Counted from the stretch's first letter, positions 21,734 through 33,926 are shown. The stretch: DNA of 64,000 nucleotides from Enterobacter quasihormaechei (GCF_004331385.1 NZ_SJON01000004.1:186001-250000), one strand, 5' to 3'. Numbers and translations: made by a program. The notes: generated by a model from the letters alone, not told the origin.

Positions 21734-23389
21734 TTATGGCTCCGGCGGCGCAAACCACGCGGATTTAAAATCAAACCAGCCCAGGGTGTTCATCCGCAGG
21801 CCGCGCATGCTGCGCTGCCCCTGGATCAGCAGCCAGTGGTGAATTAACGGTACGATCGCCTGCCCGGCCAGCAGCTCCTGGCACCAGGCGGCCAGATCCA
21901 TCTCTCCTGCCCGCCACCTTGCGGCGTCCTGCTGCCAGTCCCGGCTGATGCAGTGCTGAATAAGAGGCACTTCATACAGGTGTGAAAAGAGCGAGAAATC
22001 CAGCGGCAGCGTGAAGTTCGCGCTGTTGAGCCAGATATCGCTGACCACATCCCCACGGTGCCATTCATCATAATCCACTTCCTGTATCGCCAGCGTCACC
22101 CCCTCGGCTGCCAGCAGCTTACTCATGATCCTCGCGATAAACCGGTGCTCAATGTGATCGCGATAGTAGCTGAGGGTGATGGTCTCCAGTCCGGCAGGTT
22201 TCTCGCTGCGGGCCGGCTGTGCATGGTGCCAGCGCGGAAGCAGGCCATAGGCCGGGAACCACCAGGTCTGGTATTGCTCTTCAGCGTGATAAATCAGGTT
22301 AGCGGGGGCCAGAATATGGCTGATCCACTTGCGGACGTCGTGATTCGCCCCGCGATGGCTGCGGCTGTCAAAAAGCAGATAGTAGCAGCCCTCTTCAAGG
22401 CGACTCTCGAACGCCTTTTCGCTGGTTGTTGGTCCTTCCAGGGTGAGGCCTGCGCTCAGCTCTTCGTTGAGGTCCGGTAACACCCAGACGTTCACTTCGT
22501 CGATCAGCGCCCGATAGCCAAAATAGTCATCAAAGGCGCGGATCTTCAGCTGATTGCTGTTATTGCGCGTAACGGAGTAGGGACCTGTACCAATCGGCTG
22601 GCTGGAAAAATTGTTCAGGGATCGCCACTCGGCAGGCAGGATCATTGAGGGCACGTAGCCCAGAAGCCACGGAAGCCAGTTGTCCGGCTGCGATAGCTCA
22701 ATATCCAGCGTCCAGGCCGTTGGGGAGTGGATCCGCGTGATATGCGAATAGAGCGGCAGCGTGCGGGCGCGCTCTAAAGAAGCGATGACGTCACGCATCT
22801 CCAGCTCGCGTCCATGGTGGAAATGAATGCCCGGGCGTAAAAAGAAGCGCCAGTGCAGCGGGGAAAGTTGTTGCCAGTGGTGGGCGATATCCGCTTCCAG
22901 TTCCCCGTTTTCCTCATTTATTTTCGTCAGGCCGCTGAATATCTGCCGGGCCATGTGGGTTTCAGAGCGACGCAGCGCCGTACCAGGCAGCAGATTTTTC
23001 ATTGGGCGGTAGTAAAGCACCCGCAGAATGTGGCGTCCCTGGCGAAAGCTGCGTCCCAGGTGCGAGACCAGCATCTGGCGCACGGCGGCTTTGTCGCCCA
23101 CCAGCTGGACCAGCTGATCGATGCGGTCCTGCTCCAGCAAATCCTCCGCCCGCTGCTGCTGCAACGCCAGGCCGGTATAAAGGAACGTCAGGCGCGAGCG
23201 CTTGCCGCGTCCCGCCTCCGCTTCCCAGCTGAGCCAGCCGTGCTGCTGCATGGTGTTGAGGAGGGTGCGCATATGACGCCGGGAGCAGTTAAGCAGCTCG
23301 GCCAGTTCGTTCAGCGTAGTCTCCTGCGACTGCCCCTCGCAGCACTGCCACAGGCGGATGAATTGTTGTTGCAGACGACCGGAAGGCAT
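21734..23389 (-). CDS. sgrR: Sugar-phosphate stress regulator SgrR
   Basis: 551 residues, as in E. coli. N-terminal winged-helix DNA-binding domain (about 1-115; [20 protein letters not shown] is the helix-turn-helix) followed by a solute-binding-protein-like domain related to SBP_bac_5 (about 160-500), thought to sense a sugar-phosphate-related signal. In E. coli SgrR activates sgrS during glucose-phosphate stress and represses itself. It is divergent from sgrS with 67 bases between its ATG and the sgrS start, so one short region serves both promoters. Confidence 0.97.
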   Translation of the reverse strand: MPSGRLQQQFIRLWQCCEGQSQETTLNELAELLNCSRRHMRTLLNTMQQHGWLSWEAEAGRGKRSRLTFLYTGLALQQQRAEDLLEQDRIDQLVQLVGDKAAVRQMLVSHLGRSFRQGRHILRVLYYRPMKNLLPGTALRRSETHMARQIFSGLTKINEENGELEADIAHHWQQLSPLHWRFFLRPGIHFHHGRELEMRDVIASLERARTLPLYSHITRIHSPTAWTLDIELSQPDNWLPWLLGYVPSMILPAEWRSLNNFSSQPIGTGPYSVTRNNSNQLKIRAFDDYFGYRALIDEVNVWVLPDLNEELSAGLTLEGPTTSEKAFESRLEEGCYYLLFDSRSHRGANHDVRKWISHILAPANLIYHAEEQYQTWWFPAYGLLPRWHHAQPARSEKPAGLETITLSYYRDHIEHRFIARIMSKLLAAEGVTLAIQEVDYDEWHRGDVVSDIWLNSANFTLPLDFSLFSHLYEVPLIQHCISRDWQQDAARWRAGEMDLAAWCQELLAGQAIVPLIHHWLLIQGQRSMRGLRMNTLGWFDFKSAWFAPPEP

Positions 23390-23420
23390 AAAAGGGGAAC
23401 TCCTGACAAAAAACCAGCAA

Positions 23421-23449
23421 TTTATTTATCCCTATATTAGGCCAATAAT
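23421..23449 (+). promoter_or_regulatory. Candidate sgrS promoter
   Basis: A -10 AATAAT (23444-23449) lies seven bases before the expected SgrS 5' end, with a weak -35 TTTATT (23421-23426) at 17-base spacing. The poor -35 fits a promoter that needs the SgrR activator. Confidence 0.5.
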
Positions 23450-23456
23450 TCTTCCC

Positions 23457-23702
23457 GATGAAGCGAGGAGGTAAATTATGAAGAGGTCTACCGCACGTCA
23501 GTTTTATCAGCACTATTTTTCAGCGACAAAGGGAGTGTCCTGGCTGGCCCGCCAGTGCGCAGAGCAGCGGCTGAGAATCCTGGAAGATCTGATGCAGTGG
23601 GACGTTACGAAACCGACCTCTTCTCGCTAACTCGCCTCGATCATGTGTGACTGAGTATTGGTGCTAATCACCCGCCAGCAAAATGTTTTTGCTGGCTTTT
23701 TT
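23457..23702 (+). ncRNA. sgrS: Small RNA SgrS
   Basis: Hfq-dependent sRNA that pairs with ptsG mRNA under sugar-phosphate stress and also encodes SgrT. The 5' GATGAAGCGAGG matches E. coli SgrS. The pairing segment GTGTGACTGAGTATTGGTG (about 23645-23663) appears unchanged from E. coli. The terminator is GCCAGCAAAA / TTTTTGCTGGC (23674-23696) followed by six Ts and then CG; E. coli has a longer T-run, and the U tail matters for Hfq binding. Placement between divergent sgrR and downstream setA is as in E. coli. Confidence 0.95.
23478..23630 (+). CDS. sgrT: Inhibitor of glucose uptake SgrT, encoded within SgrS
   Basis: 50 residues, containing RQFYQHYFSAT and LMQWD, both shared with E. coli SgrT (43 residues). 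SgrT blocks the PtsG glucose transporter. The start used in E. coli (ATG before CGTCAG) is changed to GCA here; instead an ATG six codons upstream follows a strong AGGAGG, giving an N-terminal extension MKRSTA. Its 3' end precedes the ptsG-pairing region of SgrS, so both functions are intact in the one RNA. Confidence 0.92.
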   Translation: MKRSTARQFYQHYFSATKGVSWLARQCAEQRLRILEDLMQWDVTKPTSSR

Positions 23703-23750
23703 CGTTTACTATTTCACCCAAATTCGATTCGCTTTCACAAGGACTTGCGC

Positions 23751-24929
23751 ATGCTCTGGTTGATGACGATGGGGCGACGCCTGAACGGCGTGTACGCCGC
23801 TTTTATGCTGGTGGCCTTCATGATGGGCGTGGCCGGTGCGCTACAGGCACCGACGCTGAGCCTGTTTCTCAGCCGTGAGGTGGGGGCGCAGCCGTTTTGG
23901 GTGGGGCTGTTCTATACCGTCAACGCCATTGCCGGGATCCTCGTCAGCCTGTGGCTGGCGAAACGATCCGACAGCCAGGGCGATCGCCGCAAACTGATCC
24001 TCTTTTGCTGCGCCATGGCCGTGGGCAACGCGCTGCTGTTTGCCTTCAACCGCCATTACCTGACTCTCATCACCTGCGGCGTGCTGCTGGCTTCTCTGGC
24101 AAACACCGCCATGCCGCAGCTGTTCGCTCTGGCCCGGGAGTACGCCGATAACTCGGCGCGGGAAGTGGTGATGTTCAGCTCGGTGATGCGTGCCCAGCTC
24201 TCTCTCGCGTGGGTCATCGGCCCTCCGCTGGCGTTCATGCTGGCGCTGAACTACGGTTTCACCGCCATGTTCTCCATCGCCGCGGGGATTTTTGCCATCA
24301 GCCTGGCGCTGATTGCCTTTGCGCTGCCGTCGGTGGCGCGCGTGGAGCAGGCGTCGGACAAGCCCATCACGCAGGTAAGCGGCTGGCAGGATAAAAACGT
24401 CCGCATGTTGTTTATCGCCTCCACGCTGATGTGGACCTGTAACACCATGTACATCATCGACATGCCGCTGTGGATCAGCAGCGATCTGGGGCTGCCGGAC
24501 AAGCTTGCGGGGATCTTAATGGGTACCGCTGCCGGACTGGAAATTCCGGCAATGATTCTGGCGGGATATTACGTCAAGCGCTTCGGAAAACGCAAAATGA
24601 TGGTAATGGCGGTTGCCGCCGGGGTGATGTTCTATATCGGGCTGATCTTCTTCCACTCGCACAACGCGCTGCTGGCGCTGCAACTGTTTAATGCCGTGTT
24701 TATCGGGATTGTCGCCGGGATAGGCATGCTCTGGTTCCAGGATCTCATGCCTGGACGCGCTGGCTCGGCGACCACGCTGTTTACCAACAGTATCTCAACG
24801 GGCGTAATTCTGGCAGGGGTGATTCAGGGGGCGCTGGCGCAAAGCTATGGCCATGCATCCGTGTATTGGGTGATTGCGGCGATTTCGATTGTCACGCTGG
24901 TGTTGACGTGCCGGGTTAAAGACGTTTGA
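23751..24929 (+). CDS. setA: Sugar efflux transporter SetA
   Basis: 392 residues from the ATG at 23751, which has AAGGA eight bases upstream; length equals E. coli SetA. Major facilitator with about 12 membrane segments; LWLAKRSDSQGDRRK is the cytoplasmic loop motif A. It exports glucosides and lactose analogues and in E. coli is expressed with sgrS, aiding recovery from sugar-phosphate stress. The frame is open 31 codons upstream, but that stretch is the SgrS terminator. Read-through of that terminator or a separate promoter must drive it. Confidence 0.96.
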   Translation: MLWLMTMGRRLNGVYAAFMLVAFMMGVAGALQAPTLSLFLSREVGAQPFWVGLFYTVNAIAGILVSLWLAKRSDSQGDRRKLILFCCAMAVGNALLFAFNRHYLTLITCGVLLASLANTAMPQLFALAREYADNSAREVVMFSSVMRAQLSLAWVIGPPLAFMLALNYGFTAMFSIAAGIFAISLALIAFALPSVARVEQASDKPITQVSGWQDKNVRMLFIASTLMWTCNTMYIIDMPLWISSDLGLPDKLAGILMGTAAGLEIPAMILAGYYVKRFGKRKMMVMAVAAGVMFYIGLIFFHSHNALLALQLFNAVFIGIVAGIGMLWFQDLMPGRAGSATTLFTNSISTGVILAGVIQGALAQSYGHASVYWVIAAISIVTLVLTCRVKDV

Positions 24930-25145
24930 TTTTGGAAGGCGGCTTCACGAAATGAAACGATTTTCTGACAGATACAAAGAAGGCGCATAGAGTGCGTGAC
25001 GGGTGCTTGAGGCTGTTTGCCTCAGGCTTTCGCAAGAGGCAAACAGTGGAGAGTCCCACATCAAAAAACTGATGGGGAGACCAACTTCACAACGATCATT
25101 GCGAGGTTAGTCTCTTCATTGCCGAAAAGCAATAAGGAGGCTGGA
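24930..25145. other. Structured leader of the hok-like gene
   Basis: 216 bases between setA and the hok-like ORF. A perfect 11-base inverted repeat, CTGTTTGCCTC (25013-25023) and GAGGCAAACAG (25036-25046), and a second imperfect one around CCCACATCA/TGATGGGG (25054-25076) resemble the structured 5' region of hok mRNAs, including the string GTGCTTGAGGCTGTTTGCCTC similar to GCGCTTGAGGCTTTCTGCCTC of plasmid R1. An antisense Sok RNA would be encoded on the minus strand here, but I see no strong promoter for it. Confidence 0.6.
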
Positions 25146-25298
25146 ATGCCAAAACGTACTCTGCTGTTAGGTTTGTTTCTGATTTGTTCGACGCTGTTGA
25201 TCTTCACCTGGATGGTGCGCGACTCGCTGTGCGAACTGCATTTCAGACAGGAGAAAACAGAGCTGGCGGCAGTGTTGGCTTACGAAGCAAAACGTTAG
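25146..25298 (+). CDS. Hok/Gef-family type I toxin
   Basis: 50 residues: a hydrophobic N-terminal segment (about 5-24, LLLGLFLICSTLLIFTWMV), then RDSLCELHFR and ELAAVLAYE. The spacing LLIFT-x3-R-x-SLCE and the terminal AYE match Hok (LLIFTYLTRKSLCE, MAYES). Hok proteins insert in the inner membrane and depolarise it; translation is normally blocked by Sok antisense RNA. AAGGAGG lies six bases upstream of ATG. The frame is open back to 25011, so a mok-like in-frame leader is possible but lacks a clear start. No counterpart exists between setA and leuD in E. coli K-12, so this is an accessory insertion. Confidence 0.85.
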   Translation: MPKRTLLLGLFLICSTLLIFTWMVRDSLCELHFRQEKTELAAVLAYEAKR

Positions 25299-25305
25299 CG
25301 GTATG

Positions 25306-25327
25306 GGCGGGGAGAGGTTTCCCCGCC
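25306..25327 (+). terminator. GC-rich hairpin after the hok-like gene
   Basis: GGCGGGG / CCCCGCC stem with loop AGAGGTTT, eight bases after the stop. There is no T-run, so termination is uncertain; in hok mRNAs the 3' end also takes part in fold-back inhibition. Confidence 0.4.
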
Positions 25328-25364
25328 ACTCAAAAGTGGTTACGCCTCAACGCACCCTTATCAA

Positions 25365-25387
25365 TGGCCCGCGCCCTGCGGGCCATT
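25365..25387. terminator. Hairpin at the 3' end of the leu operon
   Basis: Perfect 9-base stem ATGGCCCGC / GCGGGCCAT with a 5-base loop, four bases beyond the leuD stop. No T-run on the minus strand, so it is an mRNA-end hairpin rather than a textbook rho-independent terminator. Confidence 0.5.
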
Positions 25388-25391
25388 GCTT

Positions 25392-25997
25392 CTACCCCAT
25401 AAACGCAGGCTGTTTTTTCTCGTAGGCGGAGATAGCCTCTTCGTGTTGCAGCGTCAGGCCAATGCTGTCCAGACCGTTCAGCATGCAGTGGCGACGGAAC
25501 GCGTCAATGCTGAAGCTGTAGGTTTTATCCCCGGCTTTCACCACTTCCGCTTCCAGATCCACCTCAAACGAAATCCCCGGATTCGCCTGCACCAGCGCAA
25601 ACAGCTCATCGACCTGCTCGTCGCTCAGCGTCACCGGCAGCAGCTGGTTGTTGAAGCTGTTGCCGTAGAAGATATCCGCAAAGCTCGGGGCGATAACCAC
25701 CTTAAAGCCGTAGTCGGTCAGCGCCCAGGGCGCGTGTTCACGCGACGATCCGCAGCCAAAGTTTTCCCGCGCCAGCAGAATCGACGCGCCTTTGTATTCC
25801 GGAAAGTTCAGGACGAACTCCGGGTTGGGCACTTCGCCTTTGTCATCGAGGAAACGCCAGTCGTTGAACAGGTGCGCGCCAAAGCCCGTGCGCGTCACTT
25901 TCTGCAAAAACTGCTTAGGAATGATCGCATCCGTATCAACGTTCGCGGCGTCCAGCGGGACAACACGGCCCGTATGTTGGGTAAATTTCTCTGCCAT
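25392..25997 (-). CDS. leuD: 3-isopropylmalate dehydratase small subunit LeuD
   Basis: 201 residues, as in E. coli. It pairs with LeuC to isomerise 2-isopropylmalate to 3-isopropylmalate in leucine synthesis. The swivelling-domain motif [13 protein letters not shown] near residue 75 and IPKQFL near 28 are the small-subunit landmarks. Last gene of leuABCD, ten bases after leuC. A 9-base inverted repeat ATGGCCCGC/GCGGGCCAT (25365-25387) lies just past its stop and may mark the operon 3' end. Confidence 0.98.
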   Translation of the reverse strand: MAEKFTQHTGRVVPLDAANVDTDAIIPKQFLQKVTRTGFGAHLFNDWRFLDDKGEVPNPEFVLNFPEYKGASILLARENFGCGSSREHAPWALTDYGFKVVIAPSFADIFYGNSFNNQLLPVTLSDEQVDELFALVQANPGISFEVDLEAEVVKAGDKTYSFSIDAFRRHCMLNGLDSIGLTLQHEEAISAYEKKQPAFMG

Positions 25998-26007
25998 GAT
26001 TGTCTCC

Positions 26008-27408
26008 TTATTTCAGGCTGCGAATATCGGCGAAATGACCAGTAACTGCCGCGGCGGCGGCCATTGCCGGACTGACCAGGTGGGTGCGTCCACCCCGGCC
26101 CTGACGGCCTTCAAAGTTACGGTTGCTGGTGGATGCGCAACGCTCGCCCGGATTCAGGCGGTCGTTGTTCATCGCCAGACACATGGAGCAGCCCGGCAGG
26201 CGCCACTCGAAGCCCGCGTCGATAAAGATCTTATCCAGACCTTCCGCTTCCGCCTGGGCTTTCACCGGACCGGAACCCGGCACAACCAGCGCCTGCACGC
26301 CGGGCGCCACTTTGCGGCCTTTAGCAATCTCTGCCGCCGCGCGTAAATCTTCGATACGGGAGTTGGTGCAGGAGCCGATGAACACCTTATCAATGCTCAC
26401 GTCAGTCAGCGGTACGCCGGGTTTCAGCCCCATATAGGCCAGCGCTTTTTCCGCACTGGCGCGTTCGACCGGATCGGCGAAGGAAGCCGGGTCAGGGATG
26501 CTGTCGTTGACGGAGATGACCTGGCCCGGGTTGGTGCCCCAGGTGACCTGGGGGGCGATCTCTTCCGCCTGCAACGTCACCACGGTATCAAAAACTGCCC
26601 CCTCATCCGTTTGCAGGGTTTTCCAGTACGCGACCGCGTCGTCAAAATCCTGTGCTTTCGGGGCATGCAGACGGCCTTTCACATAGTTGAAGGTGGTTTC
26701 GTCTGGTGCAACCAGCCCTGCCTTGGCGCCCATCTCAATGGCCATATTGCACAAGGTCATACGACCTTCCATGCTCAGCGCCTGGATAGCGTCACCGCAA
26801 AATTCAACCACGTGACCGGTGCCGCCTGCGCTGCCGGTTTTGCCGATAATCGCCAGCACGATATCTTTCGCGGTGATACCCGGTGCGGCTTTGCCCTTCA
26901 CCTCAATCTTCATGGTTTTGGCGCGTCCCTGTTTCAGGGTCTGTGTCGCCAGAACGTGTTCAACTTCAGAGGTGCCAATCCCGAACGCCAGCGCGCCAAA
27001 CGCGCCGTGCGTCGCGGTATGGGAGTCGCCGCAGACGATGGTCATGCCCGGCAGCGTAATACCCTGCTCAGGTCCCATCACGTGGACGATCCCCTGATAC
27101 GGGTGGTTCAGATCGTACAGCTCCACGCCAAATTCGTTGCAGTTCTTGATCAGCTCCTGCATCTGGATGCGCGCCATCTCGCCGGAAGCATTAATGTCTT
27201 TGGTCTGGGTGGAGACGTTGTGATCCATCGTGGCGAAGGTTTTACCCGGCTGACGCACCGGGCGCTTGTGCGCACGCAGTCCGTCGAAGGCCTGAGGGGA
27301 GGTCACTTCGTGCACCAGATGGCGGTCAATGTACAGCAGCGGGGTTTCGTCTGGCGCCTCGTGGACAACGTGCGCATCAAACAACTTCTCATATAACGTT
27401 TTAGCCAT
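26008..27408 (-). CDS. leuC: 3-isopropylmalate dehydratase large subunit LeuC
   Basis: 466 residues, the E. coli length. Aconitase-family large subunit that holds a [4Fe-4S] cluster. Cluster cysteines are in FIGSCTNSR near residue 347 and in [10 protein letters not shown] near 407-410; [13 protein letters not shown] and DHNVST are further family motifs. It sits two bases after leuB and ten bases before leuD. Cytosolic, leucine pathway. Confidence 0.98.
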   Translation of the reverse strand: MAKTLYEKLFDAHVVHEAPDETPLLYIDRHLVHEVTSPQAFDGLRAHKRPVRQPGKTFATMDHNVSTQTKDINASGEMARIQMQELIKNCNEFGVELYDLNHPYQGIVHVMGPEQGITLPGMTIVCGDSHTATHGAFGALAFGIGTSEVEHVLATQTLKQGRAKTMKIEVKGKAAPGITAKDIVLAIIGKTGSAGGTGHVVEFCGDAIQALSMEGRMTLCNMAIEMGAKAGLVAPDETTFNYVKGRLHAPKAQDFDDAVAYWKTLQTDEGAVFDTVVTLQAEEIAPQVTWGTNPGQVISVNDSIPDPASFADPVERASAEKALAYMGLKPGVPLTDVSIDKVFIGSCTNSRIEDLRAAAEIAKGRKVAPGVQALVVPGSGPVKAQAEAEGLDKIFIDAGFEWRLPGCSMCLAMNNDRLNPGERCASTSNRNFEGRQGRGGRTHLVSPAMAAAAAVTGHFADIRSLK

Positions 27409-27410
27409 GA

Positions 27411-30073
<2,663 letters not shown>

Positions 30074-30116
30074 GGGTTAGGTCCTTGTCAGTCTTAGGGC
30101 GCCTTGCTACGAGCAT

Positions 30117-30146
30117 AAAAAAACCCGCGCAGTGGCGCGGGTTTTT
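30117..30146 (-). terminator. leu operon attenuator terminator
   Basis: On the minus strand AAACCCGCGC-CACT-GCGCGGGTTTTTTT forms a strong GC stem with a T-run, 19 bases after the leuL stop and about 43 bases before leuA. It is the terminator arm of the leucine attenuator. Confidence 0.93.
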
Positions 30147-30164
30147 AGTTTTACTGAAGACGAT

Positions 30165-30251
30165 TCAACGCTGAATTTCGCCCGCCAGTCTACCGCGCAC
30201 AGTGGATGCGTTTAGTAGTAGTAGACCGGTGAAACGAAGGGTGCGAATCAT
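30165..30251 (-). CDS. leuL: leu operon leader peptide LeuL
   Basis: 28 residues, MIRTLRFTGLLLLNASTVRG and onward to IQR. Four consecutive leucines (residues 10-13) are all encoded by the rare codon CUA, so ribosome stalling reports low charged leucyl-tRNA and lets the antiterminator form. Length and the LLLLNAS core match E. coli LeuL; the flanking residues have changed. GGAG lies eight bases before the ATG. Confidence 0.94.
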   Translation of the reverse strand: MIRTLRFTGLLLLNASTVRGRLAGEIQR

Positions 30252-30285
30252 GAATCGTGCTCCAGGTGAATGCGTTATGCTTTTA

Positions 30286-30314
30286 GTGGTACTGGATACG
30301 CTGACGCATGTCAA
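30286..30314 (-). promoter_or_regulatory. leu operon promoter
   Basis: Minus-strand TTGACA (30309-30314), a perfect -35, with a 17-base spacer to TACCAC (30286-30291), which corresponds in place to the weak E. coli leu -10. It lies 35 bases upstream of the leuL ATG. Confidence 0.65.
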
Positions 30315-30878
30315 CCCCTCACAGGCAAAACGGCTATTCAGTACAGGGTAAGTACGTTAGCTAATTGTGCTGGTTTTGGCATGGCTAACCGACTTTATTG
30401 TCTATTATTGGACTGAAGATTCATCTCTGGAATAATTTGAATATAATTGGTAGCAATTGAACACAGTATTTTTACCGACATGCTGTGAAAAGAAATCTGT
30501 TTCATCTTCTTGATTTATAAGTGACGTGAATGAGTTGCGGGTGAGTAAATGATCAATGTTGATATCAGTTTGTTAATGAAAACGCGGCGTATGCCATTAA
30601 TAGTTTAATAATACTTAAGTCGTTATTCACGAGGGCGGTGATTGTGTATTTGTCTGGTTTATGGTTTCATGCCTGCATTAAAGTTTAAGATATCATTTGA
30701 ACGTTTTTAGCGCTTCGTTTTTGGGCGGCGTAATGCCACGCCAGAAACGAGGGCTCTTTATATATTCCGAATTTTAAATAATTCTCTTTCGCTTGTTGTA
30801 TATGCATGGTAAATCATATTTTTCGAACTTATTACTGTACTTTGGCAAAGGGAATTTAGCGTGACGGTGGAGTCAGAA
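30315..30878. other. AT-rich leu-leuO intergenic regulatory region
   Basis: About 560 bases, clearly richer in A and T than the flanking genes, with runs such as TTTATATATTCCGAATTTTAAATAAT near 30757-30782. The E. coli counterpart is an H-NS-silenced region controlling leuO, relieved by LeuO itself and other regulators. I see no convincing gene; a 19-codon ORF from the ATG at about 30551 has a poor ribosome site. The leuO promoter could not be pinned down. Confidence 0.55.
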
Positions 30879-31823
30879 ATGCCAGAAAATAATATTAACC
30901 AACCACAGTCTTATGATGGGGTTAAGCCTCAGTTACGCACAGTGGATCTTAACTTGTTAACGGTATTTGATGCAGTGATGCAGGAGCAGAATATTACACG
31001 AGCAGCGCAATCTCTGGGAATGTCTCAACCTGCCGTGAGTAATGCCGTAGCCAGACTTAAGGTGATGTTTAACGACGAGTTATTTGTACGTTATGGACGG
31101 GGGATACAGCCCACGGCGCGTGCATTCCAGCTATTCGGTTCGATTCGTCAGGCGCTACAGCTGGTTCAAAATGAGCTTCCCGGTTCGGGCTTTGAACCCT
31201 TAAGCAGTGAGCGAGTTTTCCATCTCTGTGTTTGCAGTCCGTTAGACAATTATTTGACGTCTGTTATATATAATAAAGTTGAACAGATCGCCCCAAATAT
31301 TCACCTCGTTTTTAAATCATCATTAAATCAAAACACTGAACACCAGCTTCGTTATCAGGAAACAGAGTTTGTTCTGGGCTATGAAGAGTTCCGCCGTCCA
31401 GAATTTGCCTGCGTTCCATTGTTCAAAGATGAAATGGTATTAGTTGCCAGTAAAAAACATCCCCGTATGAATTCGCCGCTGCGTGAAAGCGATGTTTACA
31501 GCGAGCAGCACGCCGTTGTTGCGCTTGACCGATATGCCTCATTCAGTCAGCCGTGGTATGACACTGCCGATAAACAAGCCAGCGTGGCCTATCAGGGGAT
31601 GGCCATGGTCAGCGTATTAAACGTCGTTTCTCAGACCCATTTGGTCGCCATCGCACCGCGCTGGCTTGCTGAAGAGTTCTCCGATTCGCTGGACCTGCAA
31701 ATTTTACCTCTGCCGCTCAAGCTTAATAGCCGTACCTGTTACCTTTCATGGCATGAAGCCGCGGGTCGGGATAAAGGGCATCAGTGGATGGAAGAGCTGC
31801 TGATCGCTATTTGTCGTCGCTAA
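30879..31823 (+). CDS. leuO: LysR-type global regulator LeuO
   Basis: 314 residues from the ATG at 30879, which follows GGAG by six bases and gives exactly the E. coli length; a GTG at 30861 with AGGGA upstream is a credible alternative adding six residues. N-terminal winged helix (about 22-82) with [20 protein letters not shown] as helix-turn-helix, then a LysR effector-binding domain. LeuO opposes H-NS silencing of many loci. Divergent from leuLABCD and upstream of ilvIH, an order long studied for supercoiling-linked promoter relay. Confidence 0.96.
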   Translation: MPENNINQPQSYDGVKPQLRTVDLNLLTVFDAVMQEQNITRAAQSLGMSQPAVSNAVARLKVMFNDELFVRYGRGIQPTARAFQLFGSIRQALQLVQNELPGSGFEPLSSERVFHLCVCSPLDNYLTSVIYNKVEQIAPNIHLVFKSSLNQNTEHQLRYQETEFVLGYEEFRRPEFACVPLFKDEMVLVASKKHPRMNSPLRESDVYSEQHAVVALDRYASFSQPWYDTADKQASVAYQGMAMVSVLNVVSQTHLVAIAPRWLAEEFSDSLDLQILPLPLKLNSRTCYLSWHEAAGRDKGHQWMEELLIAICRR

Positions 31824-31832
31824 ATTCGGGTG

Positions 31833-31862
31833 AATAAACCGCATGGCACCGTGCGGTTTATT
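31833..31862 (+). terminator. leuO terminator
   Basis: AATAAACCGCA / TGCGGTTTATT, a perfect 11-base stem with an 8-base loop, ten bases after the leuO stop. The T-rich 3' arm makes it a likely rho-independent terminator. Confidence 0.75.
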
Positions 31863-32200
31863 CTGTGATTTTTCATGTGGGCAAAATTTTGTTCTGCTTT
31901 CATTTTTTTCATTCACTCAGACATGCTCAAAAATAGATGATTTCCTGATCCCTCCTCTTTTTAAGAGATGAATTATTATTGTCTCCATGCATTCCAGACG
32001 AATACACCATATTCGTATCTGACACCTGTTTATTCTGCTTTTCTTATCCGTTACCGCCACCGGTTTGCTAATTGCCTGCCTCATAACGAGCGGTTAAGGT
32101 AGCAATCACTCTGCAAATTATAAGATGGGTTAACCCTGTCAGAAGACGGCACGGAAATGAATTCTGTAGACCGTCTATAACAAAAGCCTGGAGGCAAAGC
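31863..32200 (+). promoter_or_regulatory. ilvIH upstream control region
   Basis: About 340 bases without a recognisable gene. In E. coli this interval holds multiple Lrp sites that activate ilvIH. The string TTTATTCTG, resembling the core of Lrp sites, occurs at 31857-31865 and 32029-32037, and ACGAAT/ATTCGT forms a short inverted repeat near 32000-32015. I could not assign -35 and -10 boxes with confidence. GGAGG lies seven bases before the ilvI ATG. Confidence 0.45.
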
Positions 32201-33925
32201 ATGGAGATGTTGTCTGGCGCGGAAATGGTCGTCCGATCGCTTATCGATCAGGGCGTGAAGCAGGTGTTCGGCTATCCTGGAGGCGCAGTTCTCGATATCT
32301 ATGACGCGCTGCACACGGTAGGCGGTATCGATCATGTTCTGGTTCGTCATGAGCAGGCCGCTGTGCATATGGCTGACGGTCTGGCCCGCGCCACGGGCGA
32401 AGTGGGTGTTGTGCTGGTCACTTCCGGGCCGGGGGCGACCAATGCCATTACCGGCATCGCGACGGCGTATATGGATTCCATTCCGCTGGTCATTCTTTCC
32501 GGACAGGTGGCGACGTCACTGATTGGCTATGATGCGTTTCAGGAGTGCGACATGGTGGGGATCTCACGCCCCGTGGTGAAGCACAGCTTTCTGGTTAAGC
32601 AAACTGAAGACATCCCGGGCGTACTGAAAAAAGCCTTCTGGCTGGCCGCCAGCGGTCGTCCCGGGCCCGTAGTTGTCGATCTGCCAAAAGATATTCTCAA
32701 CCCGGCGAACAAACTGCCTTACCTGTGGCCTGAGTCGGTGAGCATGCGTTCGTATAATCCAACGACGCAAGGGCACAAAGGACAGATTAAGCGTGCGCTG
32801 CAAACGCTGCTGGCTGCGAAAAAGCCGGTAGTCTATGTGGGCGGCGGCGCCGTCAATGCGGCCTGTGAAACGCAGCTACGCGAACTGATCGAGAAGCTTA
32901 ATCTTCCTGTCGCGTCATCGCTGATGGGGCTGGGGGCATTCCCGGCTACCCACCGTCAGGCGCTGGGCATGCTGGGTATGCATGGTACCTATGAAGCCAA
33001 TATGACAATGCACAACGCTGACGTGATTTTTGCCGTCGGCGTGCGTTTTGACGATCGCACCACCAATAACCTGGCGAAATACTGTCCGAATGCGACGGTG
33101 CTGCATATTGATATCGATCCTACCTCTATCTCTAAAACGGTGCCGGCGGATGTACCGATCGTGGGTGACGCCCGTCAGGTGCTGGAGCAGATGTTAGATC
33201 TGCTGGCGCAGGAATCCGCGTCTCAACCGCTGGACGAGATCCGCGACTGGTGGCAGCAAATCGAGCTATGGCGGAGCCGTCAGTGCCTTAAATACGACAC
33301 GCAAAGTGAGAGCATCAAGCCGCAGGCGGTGATCGAAACGATCTGGCGTCTGACGAACGGCGATGCGTATGTAACGTCTGACGTGGGCCAGCATCAGATG
33401 TTCGCTGCGCTGTATTACCCGTTTGATAAACCGCGTCGCTGGATCAACTCAGGCGGGCTGGGCACGATGGGCTTTGGCCTGCCCGCCGCGCTGGGGGTAA
33501 AGCTGGCGCTGCCGAACGAAACGGTCATCTGCGTGACGGGTGACGGCAGTATTCAGATGAATATTCAGGAGCTTTCTACCGCGCTGCAATATGAGCTGCC
33601 AGTGCTGGTGCTGAATCTGAATAACGGTTACCTCGGGATGGTGAAGCAGTGGCAGGATATGATTTATTCCGGCCGTCACTCTCAGTCTTATATGAGGTCA
33701 CTTCCGGATTTTGTCCGTCTGGCTGAAGCCTATGGCCATATTGGCATGCGGGTAACCGATCCGTCAGAGCTGGAAGCGAAGCTCGGCGAAGCGCTTGAGC
33801 ACGTTAAAAACAATCGCCTCGTCTTCATGGACGTGATCGTTGACGGCTCAGAACACGTTTATCCGATGCATATTCGCGGCGGTGGTATGGATGAAATGTG
33901 GTTAAGCAAAACGGAGAGAACCTGA
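32201..33925 (+). CDS. ilvI: Acetolactate synthase III large subunit IlvI
   Basis: 574 residues, as in E. coli. ThDP enzyme that makes acetolactate or acetohydroxybutyrate, the first shared step to valine, leucine and isoleucine. The catalytic glutamate lies in [13 protein letters not shown] near residue 48; the ThDP/Mg motif [15 protein letters not shown]...[14 protein letters not shown] starts near 447. FAD-binding and central domains are intact. One base separates it from ilvH, its regulatory subunit. Probably Lrp-activated. Confidence 0.98.
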   Translation: MEMLSGAEMVVRSLIDQGVKQVFGYPGGAVLDIYDALHTVGGIDHVLVRHEQAAVHMADGLARATGEVGVVLVTSGPGATNAITGIATAYMDSIPLVILSGQVATSLIGYDAFQECDMVGISRPVVKHSFLVKQTEDIPGVLKKAFWLAASGRPGPVVVDLPKDILNPANKLPYLWPESVSMRSYNPTTQGHKGQIKRALQTLLAAKKPVVYVGGGAVNAACETQLRELIEKLNLPVASSLMGLGAFPATHRQALGMLGMHGTYEANMTMHNADVIFAVGVRFDDRTTNNLAKYCPNATVLHIDIDPTSISKTVPADVPIVGDARQVLEQMLDLLAQESASQPLDEIRDWWQQIELWRSRQCLKYDTQSESIKPQAVIETIWRLTNGDAYVTSDVGQHQMFAALYYPFDKPRRWINSGGLGTMGFGLPAALGVKLALPNETVICVTGDGSIQMNIQELSTALQYELPVLVLNLNNGYLGMVKQWQDMIYSGRHSQSYMRSLPDFVRLAEAYGHIGMRVTDPSELEAKLGEALEHVKNNRLVFMDVIVDGSEHVYPMHIRGGGMDEMWLSKTERT

Positions 33926-33926
33926 T

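Noticed and set aside
30551-30610. 19-codon ORF in the leu-leuO gap
   Set aside because: Ribosome site is poor and the region is AT-rich, where short ORFs arise by chance.
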